Below are positions 29,701 to 39,339 of a stretch of 64,000 bases of DNA, in pieces. The DNA is taken from assembly GCA_011033025.1 (NCBI GenBank), contig WFMF01000251.1:1-64000 (forward strand), read 5' to 3'. Positions within the stretch are counted from its first letter, which is position 1. Every line of letters starts with the position of its first letter. Under the pieces are notes generated by a model. That model was not told the origin of the DNA. It was given only the letters and a program-made list of their open reading frames with translations, and did not search any database. Position numbers and translations under genes: made by a program. The stretch is from Beroe forskalii. Taxonomy: Eukaryota > Ctenophora > Nuda > Beroida > Beroidae.

Positions 29701-32700
29701 GGGGTGACGAGGGGGTTGAAGAGAAGCAGTGAGTGGACCCCAGATCTTTAACACTGTGAAGAGAAGCAGTGAATTGAGTTCTAATCCTGGTCCCTAACAC
29801 TGTCAGTGACTCAATTGATGGTAGAGGGGGAATAAATCGCGAGGAAATATCAAAAACAACATGGCAACTAGCACACGAGCACTTATTACAGATTTAAGGC
29901 TGGGAGAAGTACAAGTGTCAGGACTAGGTGGAATCAGGATATTGGGCTGTATTGGGAGAAGTACAAGTGTCAGGACTAGGTGGAATCAGGATATTGGGCT
30001 GTATTGGGAGAAGTACAAGTGTCAGGACTAGGTGGAATCAGGATATTGGGCTGTATTGGGAGAAGTACAAGTGTCAGGACTAGGTGGAATCAGGATATTG
30101 GGCTGTATTGGGAGAGTACAAGTCGGACTAGGTGGAATCAGGATGGGAGAGTACAAGTGTCAGGGAGAAGGGCTGTATTGGGGATGTTGGGCTGTGGGAA
30201 AGTACAAGTGTCAGGACTAGGTGGAATCAGGATCTGTAGGATATTGGGCTATTGTATTGGGAGAAGTACAAGTGTCAGGACTAGGTGGAATCAGGATATT
30301 GGGCTGCTGTATTGGGAGAAGTACAAAGGACTAGGTGGAATCAGGACTAGGTGGGATCAAGTGATATTGGGCTGTATTGGGAGAAACATTACAAGTGTCA
30401 GGACTAGGGAATCAGGATATTGGCTGTATTGGGAGAAATTACAAGTGTATAGGTGGAATCAGGATATTGGGCTGTAGGGAATCAGGATAGTACAAGTGTC
30501 AGGACTAGGTGGAATCAGGATATTGGGCTGTATTGGGAGAAGTACAAGTGTCAGGACTAGGTGGGAATCAGGATATTGGGCTGTATTGGGAGAAGTACAA
30601 GTGTCAGGACTAGGTGGAATCGAGTATTGGGCTGTATTGGGGACTAGGTGGAATCAGGATATTGGGCTGTATTGGGAGAGTGTCAGGACTAGGTGGAATC
30701 AGGATATTGGGCTGTATTGGGAGAAGTGTCAGGATTAAGTCAGGATATTGGGCTGTATTGGGAGGGAAGTACAAGTGTCAGGACTAGGAATCAGGATATT
30801 GGGCTGTATTGGGAGAAGTACAAGTGTCAAATAACATGCTGGGTTAAGTGTCGCAGGGTAAATTGTCACAGGGTAAAGTGCTAAAGTTTCGCGGGGTAAA
30901 GTGTCGTAGGGTAAACTGTTGCAGGGTAAACTGTCTCAGGGTAAAGTGCTTAAGTGTTACAGGGTAAACTGTCTCAGGATAAAATGCTAAAGTGTCGCAG
31001 GGTAAATTGTCACAGGGTAAAGTGTCGTAGCGTAAAGTGTTGCAGGGTAAACTGTCTCAGGGTAAAGTGCTTAAGTGTTACAGGGTAAATTGTCACAGGG
31101 TAAAGTGCTAAAGTTTCGCGGGGTAAAGTGTGGCAGGGTAAAGTGTTGCAGGGTAAAGTGTGGCAGGGTAAAGTGTTGCAGGGTAAAGTATCGCAGAGTG
31201 TAGGTTTATGACTAAAGGACTAAGTAATATAATGGGGAGTTGATGACGTCACCATCAGGTAATACAATAGTTGATGACTAAAGGACTAAGTAATATAATG
31301 GGGAGTTGATGACGTCACCATCAGGTAATACAATAGTTGATGACTAAAGGACTAAGTAATAGAATAGGGAGTTGATGACGTCACCATCAGGTAATATAAT
31401 AGTTGATGACTAAAGGACTAAGTAATAGAATAGGGAGTTGATGACGTCACCATCAGGTAATACAATAGTTGATGACTAAAGGACTAAATAGAATAGGAGT
31501 TGATGACGTCACCATCAGGTAATAGAATAGTTGATGACTAAAGGACTAAGTAATAGAATAGGGAGTTGATGACGTCACCATCAGGTAATAGAATAGTTGA
31601 TGACTAAAGGACTAAGTAATATAATAGGGAGTTGATGACGTCACCATCAGGTAATACAATAGTTGATGACTAAAGGACTAAGTAATAGAATAGGGAGTTG
31701 ATGACGTCACCATCAGGTAATAGAATATGACTAAAGGACTATGTAATATAATGGGGAGTTGATGACGTCACCATCAGGTAATAGAATAGTTGATGACGTC
31801 ACCATCAGGTAATAGAATATGACTAAAGGACTATGTAATAGAATAGGGAGTTGATGACGTCACCATCAGGTAATAGAATAGTTGATGACGTCACCATCAG
31901 GTAATAGAATAGTTGATGACTAAAGGACTATGTAATATAATAACCTACCATTGACGCTCCACACGACACCTTCTGAGCGAGTATCCCACAGTTTGACGCT
32001 GCAGTCCCACCCTGCTGACAGAACCAGGAACTTGTCCAGCGGATCGAACTTAGTGACGAAGAGGCGCTGCGAGTGGCCCACGGGGGTGTCGTCTGACCTG
32101 AAACACTTCCAGGTTTACAAGGTTTACTTCCAGGGGTGACGAGGGGGTTGAAGAGAAGCAGTGAGTGGACCCCAGATCTTTAACACTGTGAAGAGAAGCA
32201 GTGAATTGAGTTCTAATCCTGGTCCCTAACACTGTCAGTGACTCAATTGATGGTAGAGGGGGAATAAATCGCGAGGAAATATCAAAAACAACATGGCAAC
32301 TAGCACACGAGCACTTATTACAGATTTAAGGCTGGGAGAAGTACAAGTGTCAGGACTAGGTGGAATCAGGATGTCAGTACAGCAGAGAGTTAGGAAAAGT
32401 CAGTGAAAGTTGGGGAAAGTTAGGAAAACTGAAAGTGAGTGAAAGGTAGTGAGAGGTAGGGAGAGGTAGTGAGAGGAAGTGAGATTTAGTGAGATTTCGT
32501 GAGACTGTGATAGTGTTTCTGTGAGAGTCGGTGCTATCACCAATATGAGCAGCTAAACAGTGTGAGGCTGGATTCCTATTACTCTATTACTCAGGTAACG
32601 TATGGCCTCTCTAACTCAGCAGCTTTAGAAACCCTCAGTCTAATCGCTGTAATAGGACACGTGGGACTGCTTTAAACAACCCGTGAAACTAAGTCACGTG

Positions 32701-35700
32701 AAGAGAACAACACTCACCACACTCCACAAACCCACAGAGAACAGCTTCCCTCAGTAGTAACACAGCAAGTTTAATAGAATTTGTTTACAGTAGAAAGTTA
32801 CGCAGCAAGTTTTAGAAGTTATATTTTAGAATTTGTTTACAGCTCTTCACGGAGGGAAACTTAAAGCCGCAGCCCACAGTCTTCAAAAACAAAGAATATG
32901 ATGAACAGCTAAACCACAAACTCGTGAAGAGAGAATAATGAATAGGTCATATGAATTTAGTTGGCACAGCATCAGGTTATTGCTATATTGATTTACATTG
33001 CAGTTACACAGTTACTACTGCGGCACTGTTGTTGAAATAAACTTCACAAATTGTCATATTTATTACTTGTGGTAAAGCTACGAAGAGCACTTTTACGCGC
33101 CCCATGCCTGGTAACAACAAAATGCTAGCAAATACTATCCTAGTTTCTTCTGGAGAAATATCATAGAGGAAATTCAAGGTTTCAAGAATAGTGAAGTGTG
33201 GACCAAGGTAAAATGTGGACTGTAAATAACATAAAATTACAATAATTGAGAAAGACTTGAAAATAAGTTTGCCTTTCAATAATGACGATAGGAAAGATCA
33301 TCATGGTTAGTTGTGCTAACATATCTTAGCCAAACCGCGTCCGTTGCCCCTCAGACAATTCTCATGGGGGCCTTGCCGTAGGGCACAGCGCATCAAAGGA
33401 AGCGCACTTTACCTACCTACCTACCCATGGGACTACACGCCCCCCCTTAGGGGGGGGGGCAAGCCCCCCTAGTTTTGAAAAGCCCCCCCCCCCCCTAGAA
33501 AAATCTTAGGGGGGAGGGGCTTCGCATCCTAGGAAGCGCACTTTACCTACCTACCTACCTCATGGTTATTGGCTACCAAAGAGGTGAAATTCATAGTTCA
33601 TGGGTATTCAGAACAATTGTAGAATAATTCATAAGTTGATAGACTGACGAATCTTCGATTCCTTTAGGACCTTCGAAGGTGCTTATCAGCTCGTATGTTT
33701 CCGTATCGTAGAGATAGAGATCTGGCTTCTGGAAATAGTGGAAGCTTTGGTCGGCTTGTGATTACTTCCAGTAATTATCTACCTCAATTACCAAAACCCA
33801 ACGTAGAGAACGTCTAATTCTTCGTATTTTAAAGATCGATAAACGAAGTTCCATATTGTACGGGTTGGAACAAAATAATAATTAGTTGGCTAAGTCTATC
33901 TCTTCTTATCGATACGAGGTATTTACTTTCATAACACTGAAATTGGGTAAGTACAGTTTTATCTGAAAAGATAGAGGAGACACACAGTTTGAAACCTTAA
34001 AAAGTTAAAATGCCAGAGAAAACAAGAATTGCGCCTGCAGGCGCATTTCTTATGCCAGAGAACAAAATTACTATTAAAGGGAGCAAGAAAACTGCAACGA
34101 CCTTAAGCACTAAGGTCTTTAGGTCTACAGTAAGCAGTCAAAGGTGACCCAATGATCCAATGTTACCTTGCCTAGGGGCAGCAGGGAGTTGTCTGATACG
34201 TACCTTGCCTACTAGGGGCAGCAAGGAGTTGTCTGATACGTACCTTGCCTACTAGGGGCAGCAGGAAGTTGATACGTACCTTGCCTACTAGGGGCAGCAG
34301 GAAGTTGATACGTACCTTGCCTACTAGGGACAGCAAGGAGTTGATACGTACCTTGCCTACTAGGGGCAGCAGGAAGTTAATACGTACCTTGCCTACTAGG
34401 GACAGCAGGGAGTTGATACGTACCTTGCCTACTAGGGACAGCAGGGAGTAGATACGTACCTTGCCTACTAGGGACAGCAGGGAGTTGATACGTACCTTGC
34501 CTACTAGGGACAGCAGGGAGTTGATACGTACCTTGCCTACTAGGGACAGCAGGGAGTTGATACGTACCTTGCCTACTAGGGACAGCAAGGAGTTGTTTGA
34601 TACGTACCTTGCCTACTAGGGACAGCAGGGAATTGATACGTACCTTGCCTACTAGAGACAGCAGGGAGTTGATACGTACCTTGCCTACTAGGGACAGCAA
34701 GGAGTTGATACGTACCTTGCCTACTAGGGACAGCAGGGAGTTGATACGTACCTTGCCTACTAGAGACAGCAGGGAGTTGATACGTACCTTGCCTACTAGG
34801 GACAGCAGGGAGTTGATACGTACCTTGCCTACTAGGGACAGCAAGGAGTTGATACGTACCTTGCCTACTAGGGACAGCAGGGAGTAGATACGTACCTTGC
34901 CTACTAGGGAAGCAGGGAGTTGATACGTACCTTGCCTACTAGGGGCAGCAGGGAGTTGATACGTACCTTGCCTACTAGGGACAGCAGGGAGTTGATACGT
35001 ACCTTGCCTACTAGGGACAGCAGGGAGTTGATACGTACCTTGCCTACTAGGGACAGCAGGGAGTTGTCTGATACCTTGCCTACTAGGGACAGCAGGAGTA
35101 GATACGTACCTTGCCTACTAGGGGCAGCAGGGAGTTGATACGTACCTTGCCTACTAGGGACAGCAGGGAGTTGATACGTACCTTGCCTACTAGGGGCAGC
35201 AGGGAGTTGATACGTACCTTGCCTACTAGAGACAGCAGGGAGTAGATACGTACCTTGCCTACTAGGGACAGCAGGGAGTTGATACGTACCTTGCCTACTA
35301 GGTACAGCAGGGAGTAGATACGTACCTTGCCTACTAGGGACAGCAGGGAGTTGTCTGATACGTACCTTGCCTACTAGGGACAGCAGGGAGTTGTCTGATA
35401 CGTACCTTGCCTACTAGGGACAGCAGGGAGTTGTCTGATACGTACCTTGCCTACTTGGGGCAGCAGGGAGTAGATACGTACCTTGCCTACTAGGGACAGC
35501 AGGGAGTTGATACGTACCTTGCCTACTAGGGACAGCAGGGAGTTGATACGTACCTTGCCTACTAGGGGCAGCAGGGAGTTGATACGTACCTTGCCTACTA
35601 GGGACAGCAGGGAGTTGTCTGATACGTACCTTGCCTACTAGGGACAGCAGGGAGTTGTCTGATACGTACCTTGCCTACTAGGGACAGCAGGAGTTGATAC

Positions 35701-38538
35701 GTACCTTGCCTACTAGGGACAGCAAGGAGTTGATACGTACCTTGCCTACTAGGGACAGCAGGGAGTTGATACGTACCTTGCCTACTAGGGACAGCAGGGA
35801 GTTGATACGTACCTTGCCTACTAGGGACAGCAGGGAGTAGATACGTACCTTGCCTACTAGGGACAGCAAGGAATTGATACGTACCTTGCCTACTAGAGAC
35901 AGCAGGGAGTTGATACGTACCTTGCCTACTAGGGACAGCAAGGAGTTGATACGTACCTTGCCTACTAGGGACAGCAGGGAGTTGATACGTACCTTGCCTA
36001 CTAGAGACAGCAGGGAGTTGATACGTACCTTGCCTACTAGGGACAGCAGGGAGTTGATACGTACCTTGCCTACTAGGGACAGCAAGGAGTTGATACGTAC
36101 CTTGCCTACTAGGGACAGCAGGGAGTAGATACGTACCTTGCCTACTAGGGACAGCAGGGAGTTGATACGTACCTTGCCTACTAGGGACAGTAGGGAGTTG
36201 ATACGTACCTTGCCTACTAGGGACAGCAAGGAATTGATACGTACCTTGCCTACTAGGGACAGCAGGGAGTTGATACGTACCTTGCCTACTAGGGACAGCA
36301 GGGAGTTGATACGTACCTTGCCAACTAGGGACAGCAGGGAGTTGTCTGATACGTACCTTGCCTACTAGGGACAGCAGGGAGTTGATACGTACCTTGCCTA
36401 CTAGGGACAGCAGGGAGTTGATACGTACCTTGCCTACTAGGGACAGCAGGGAGTTGATACGTACCTTGCCTACTAGGGACAGCAGGGAGTTGATACGTAC
36501 CTTGCCTACTAGGGGCAGCAGGGAGTTGATACGTACCTTGCCTACTAGAGACAGCAGGGAGTAGATACGTACCTTGCCTACTAGGGACAGCAGGGAGTTG
36601 ATACGTACCTTGCCTACTAGGTACAGCAGGGAGTAGATACGTACCTTGCCTACTAGGGACAGCAGGGAGTTGATACGTACCTTGCCTACTAGAGACAGCA
36701 GGGAGTTGATACGTACCTTGCCTACTAGGGACAGCAGGGAGTTGATACGTACCTTGCCTACTAGAGACAGCAGGGAGTTGTCTGATACGTACCTTGCCTA
36801 CTAGGGACAGCAGGGAGTTGTCTGATACGTACCTTGCCTACTAGGGACAGCAGGGAGTTGTCTGATACGTACCTTGCCTACTTGGGGCAGTACCTTGCCT
36901 ACTAGGGACAGCAGGGAGTTGTACCTTGCCTACTAGGGACAGCAGGGAGTTGATACGTACCTTGCCTACTAGGGGCAGCAGGAGTTGATACGTACCTTGC
37001 CTACTAGGGACAGCAGGGAGTTGTCTGATACGTACCTTGCCTACTAGGGACAGCAGGGAGTTGTCTGATACGTACCTTGCCTACTAGGGACAGCAGGGAG
37101 TTGATACGTACCTTGCCTACTAGGGACAGCAAGGAGTTGATACGTACCTTGCCTACTAGGGACAGCAGGGAGTTGATACGTACCTTGCCTACTAGGGACA
37201 GCAGGGAGTTGATACGTACCTTGCCTACTAGGGACAGCAGGGAGTAGATACGTACCTTGCCTACTAGGGGCAGCAGGGAGTTGATACGTACCTTGCCTAC
37301 TAGGGACAGCAGGGAGTTGTTACGTACCTTGCCTACTAGGGGCAGCAGGGAGTTGATACGTACCTTGCCTACTAGGGACAGCAGGGAGTTGTCTGATACG
37401 TACCTTGCCTACTAGGGACAGCAGGGAGTTGTCTGATACGTACCTTGCCTACTAGGGGCAGCAGGGAGTTGATACGTACCTTGCCTACTAGGGACAGCAG
37501 GGAGTTGATACGTACCTTGCCTACTAGGGACAGCAGGGAGTTGTCCACGTTCACGTCGAGGCAGCTGATCTCGTTGTCTTGTTGCAGAACCACCTGGTTT
37601 GTTTGGTCTCTGGCGTTTATTGCTCTGACACTGCCAGTTGGGCCTGGGAATGCAGTCTTATTAGCAAATACAAGGCTAATAAATTATTAACCTTGTATTT
37701 GCTCACACCTCAACTTGTGGGGTTGGGGAATGCAGTCTTATTAACTTTGTATTTGTGTTGGGTTGGGGAATGTTCTAACTGAATCTATAACTCTGAGAAT
37801 CGTCAACAAGTTCTGATCTCTAATTTTGAAATCAGCAGTAAAACTCAATCAAGTTTACCAGCGACTTTAATAAAGGATTAAAACGCGTGCATCAGAGAGC
37901 GTCACACGCCGACGCTTCAAAGACAGTCGGAAAACTCACCGTGTTTTCCATCATATCAAACGTTAAACACGTCATGTTAATATCACATCGACATTACAAT
38001 ATTTTCATATTAAACACATGTTAATATCACATCGACATTACAAGACTTTCATATTAAAAACACCATTGATATTACAATATTAAACACGCTGCGCTAGTCG
38101 TAACAGGCCGCCCCATCCGGTACCTGTTGCAAAGAAGGTGTCTGAGTCTCTGAGGAAGCGGAGTGATGTGACTGGGAGGTCCTTGGAGAGGCGCTGGATC
38201 AGCAGAACCTGCTCCCCTGTCTCACAGTGGAAGATCTGAAACGGTGAACGGAGTCTGAAGGGGGTGGGGGAGAAGCGTTATAGCTCCATCTGATGGCTCG
38301 AAGCTAATGTTTAGACCTTTACCCGAGTATCAAGTAAAACACTAAAACAACACAAAGTTCTTGAACTCAACTAGGTACATCACATTAATCATTGCTTTTA
38401 GGTAGCTGAATAATTCTACTGAACCTCGGCATCCCCATTCCCGTATCCCAGCACCAAAGTATCTGACACCGGAGAGAACTGACAGCTGAAAACTCCGTTC
38501 ACACTGCTCGTGGGGATCACGTGTTTCACGTTCAGCAT
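26623..38538 (-). CDS. WD40-repeat (beta-propeller) protein, gene span
   Basis: Eight coding exons on the minus strand in order: 38538-38425, 38235-38124, 37643-37516, 33728-33649, then one of two duplicate exons (32097-31949 or 29665-29517), 28707-28625, 27281-27120 and 26742-26623. All phases agree when one duplicate is used. Product about 330 residues, the size of a single seven-blade propeller. WD-type strands: VFSCQFSPVSDTLVLGYGNG, VTSLRFLRDSDTFFATG, ISCLDVNVDNSLLSLVG, LFVTKFDPLDKFLVLSAGWD followed by SVKLWDTRS, LLTASWVVKDALQIWDTRTR, and MQCLSVSRAKKLVVAGG. WD40 propellers are protein-interaction scaffolds; the ortholog is not recognised. The start ATG at 38538 is tentative. Introns are swollen by six minisatellite families. 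Confidence 0.8.
27120..27281 (-). CDS. WD40 gene exon (IWDTRTR)
   Basis: 162 nt from TTTCTCAG to GAG|GTATTG. Encodes IWDTRTRKLVSTLNC, THEDSEFLYCGHFYSND and KVLCGGSGVKNAKLVDITT(NE). Phase 0 at both ends. Confidence 0.85.
27282..28624 (-). other. WD40 gene intron, no feature seen
   Basis: AT-rich with a short CGCGCGCG tract near 27358-27375. No exon, ORF or repeat family is supported. Confidence 0.5.
28625..28707 (-). CDS. WD40 gene exon (VCGEGIDICGHYLL)
   Basis: 83 nt from GATTTCAG to CAG|GTAGTG. It completes Gly of VNG and reads PKVCGEGIDICGHYLLTASW to DALQ. Phase 1 to phase 0. Confidence 0.8.
28730..29200. repeat. 14-bp minisatellite, first block
   Basis: About 30 units near GGGTAAAGTGTTGCA, within the intron left of the duplicated exon. 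The same family forms a second block at 30835-31205. Confidence 0.85.
29517..29665 (-). CDS. WD40 gene duplicated exon, copy near the 3' end
   Basis: 149 nt after GTGTTTCAG. Encodes (S)SDDTPVGHSQRLFVTKF, DPLDKFLVLSAGWDC, SVKLWDTRSEGVVWSVN(G). Enters in phase 2 and leaves in phase 1 (G|GTAGGT). It differs from the copy at 31949-32097 by three synonymous substitutions that I can see. Because 149 is not a multiple of three, using both copies would break the frame. Confidence 0.75.
29666..29945 (-). repeat. Duplicated intron segment (partner at 32098-32377)
   Basis: About 275 bp following the exon on the plus-strand map appears identical in both copies. Together with the exon and part of the minisatellites it makes a duplication with a period of about 2.43 kb. 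Confidence 0.8.
29905..30830. repeat. 52-bp minisatellite
   Basis: About 18-20 units with GTACAAGTGTCAGGACTAGG, TGGAATCAGGATATTGGGC and TGTATTGGGAGAA. The first four are nearly perfect and later ones carry deletions. The frames open here on the plus strand are artefacts. Confidence 0.9.
30835..31205. repeat. 14-bp minisatellite, second block
   Basis: Same GGGTAAAGTG family as 28730-29200, starting with the identical lead-in AATAACATGCTGGGTTAAG, so it belongs to the large tandem duplication. Confidence 0.85.
31205..31945. repeat. About 65-bp minisatellite with a TGACGTCA site per unit
   Basis: Twelve units carry GTTGATGACGTCACCATCAG followed by TAATA and GACTAAAGGACTA words. Two more stand at 29212-29235 and 29453-29475. 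TGACGTCA is the CREB/ATF consensus. Confidence 0.9.
31949..32097 (-). CDS. WD40 gene duplicated exon, copy near the 5' end
   Basis: Same protein sequence, splice sites and phases as 29517-29665. Either mutually exclusive alternative exons, one unused copy, or a false duplication from two haplotypes in the assembly. Confidence 0.7.
32378..33648 (-). other. WD40 gene intron, mixed low-complexity
   Basis: Short GTGAGAGGTA-type repeats at about 32390-32515. At 33390-33570 a hairpin of long C and G runs is bracketed by two copies of AAGCGCACTTTACCTACCTA (about 33399 and 33534). No exon is seen. Confidence 0.5.
33649..33728 (-). CDS. WD40 gene exon (LYLYDTETYELI)
   Basis: 80 nt after CTATTTCCAG. 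Encodes KPDLYLYDTETYELIST, FEGPKGIEDS, donor TTC|GTCAGT in phase 2, which joins correctly to the duplicated exon. The donor is not a strong consensus. The exon supplies the blade strand missing between SLVGK and SDDTPVGHS. Confidence 0.6.
34160..37545 (-). repeat. 36-bp minisatellite carrying a 5' splice site in every unit
   Basis: About 90 tandem copies. Read on the minus strand the unit is CCCTAGTAGGCAAG joined to GTACGTATCAACTCCCTGCT plus GT: the last codons of the WD40 exon (LSLVGK) plus its donor AAG|GTACGT and the first intron bases. The unit is 12 codons with no stop (LLSLVGKVRINS), so translation would stay open across uninterrupted runs. Units with an extra TCTGA-type 5-bp insert break the frame. 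The exon at 37516-37643 is the founder end. Confidence 0.95.
37516..37643 (-). CDS. WD40 gene exon whose donor founds the 36-bp array
   Basis: After CATTCCCAG: (G)PTGSVRAINARDQTNQVV, LQQDNEISCLDVNVDNSLL, SLVGK, then AAG|GTACGT. Phase 1 to 0. The coordinate given is the first possible donor; any of the following donors is equally good in sequence, so the true exon end is unknown. Confidence 0.75.
37644..38123 (-). other. WD40 gene intron with short direct repeats
   Basis: Near-repeats of TGTTAATATCACATCGACAT occur at 37975-38080, and of GTTGGGGAATGCAGTCTTAT at 37640-37770. Confidence 0.5.
38124..38235 (-). CDS. WD40 gene exon (IFHCETGEQ)
   Basis: 112 nt from CCGTTTCAG to ACAG|GTACCG. Encodes IFHCETGEQVLLIQRLSKD, LPVTSLRFLRDSDTFFAT. 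Phase 0 to 1. Confidence 0.8.
38425..38538 (-). CDS. WD40 gene first visible coding exon
   Basis: From ATG: MLNVKHVIPTSSVNGVFS, CQFSPVSDTLVLGYGNG, DAE, donor GAG|GTTCAG. Upstream of the ATG the frame is open to an acceptor-like TGATTGCAG, so the exon could begin about 20 nt earlier and a 5' exon may exist. Confidence 0.65.
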
Positions 38539-38554
38539 CTTAGAGGAAATGTGC

Positions 38555-39335
38555 ACCCTGCAATCACAAAGAGAGGGGTTTCAGAGAGGAGATGTGAACC
38601 CTGCAATCACAGAGAGGGGTTTCAGAGAGGAAATGTGCACCCTGCAAACACAGAGAGGGGTTTCAGAGAGGAAATGTGCACCCTGAAATCACAGAGGGGG
38701 TTTCAGAGAGGAAATGTGAACCTGAGGGGTTTCAGAGAGGAAATGTGAACCTTGAAATCACAGAGGGGGTTTCAGAGAGGAAATGTGAACCCTGCGATCA
38801 CAGAGGGGGTTTCAGTGATGAGATGTGGACCCTGTTATCACAGAGGGTGTTTCAGAGAGGAGATGTGCACCCTGAAATCACACAGGGGGTTTCAGTGAGG
38901 AAATGTGAACCCTGCAATCACAGAGGGGGTTTCAGAGAGGAAATGTGAACCCTGCAATCACAGAGGGGGTTTCAGAGAGGAAATGTGAACCCTGCAATCA
39001 CAGAGGGGGTTTCAGAGAGGAAATGTGAACCCTGCAATCACAGAGGGGGTTTCAGTGAGGAGATGTGATCCCTGCAAACACAGAAGGGGTCGTTTCAGTG
39101 AGGAAATGTGATCCCTGCAATCACAGAGGGGGTTTCAGAGAGGAAATGTGACCCTGCAATCACAGAGGGGGTTTCAGAGAGGAGATGTGATCCCTGCAAA
39201 CACAGAGAGGGGTTTCAGAGAGGAAATGTGAACCCTACAATCACAGAGGGGGTTTCAGAGAGGGAATGTGAACCTTGCAAACACAGAGGGGTTTCAGAGA
39301 GTAAATGTGAACCATGTGAACATGAGATGACTACT
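38555..39335 (-). repeat. About 40-bp minisatellite upstream of the first WD40 exon
   Basis: About 19 units of TTTCAGAGAGGAAATGTGAA, CCCTGCAATCACAGAGGGGG. On the gene strand each unit holds TGATTGCAGGG, a 3' splice-site-like core. The unit bordering the exon continues straight into the ATG, so this array may have been founded on the acceptor of that exon. Confidence 0.85.
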
Positions 39336-39339
39336 TGAG

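Noticed and set aside
29980-30884. Gly/Trp/Tyr-rich ORFs
   Set aside because: Translation of the decaying 52-bp minisatellite inside a WD40 intron on the non-gene strand.
34172-37690. Long ORFs on both strands of the 36-bp array as independent genes
   Set aside because: They are pure repeat frames (LLSLVGKVRINS and its antisense TLPTRDSRELIR). Only the minus-strand frame is of interest, and only as a possible extension of the WD40 exon.
38555-39335. CRISPR-like array or repeat protein gene
   Set aside because: Repeats are head to tail without spacers, and the frames on the plus strand oppose the WD40 gene.
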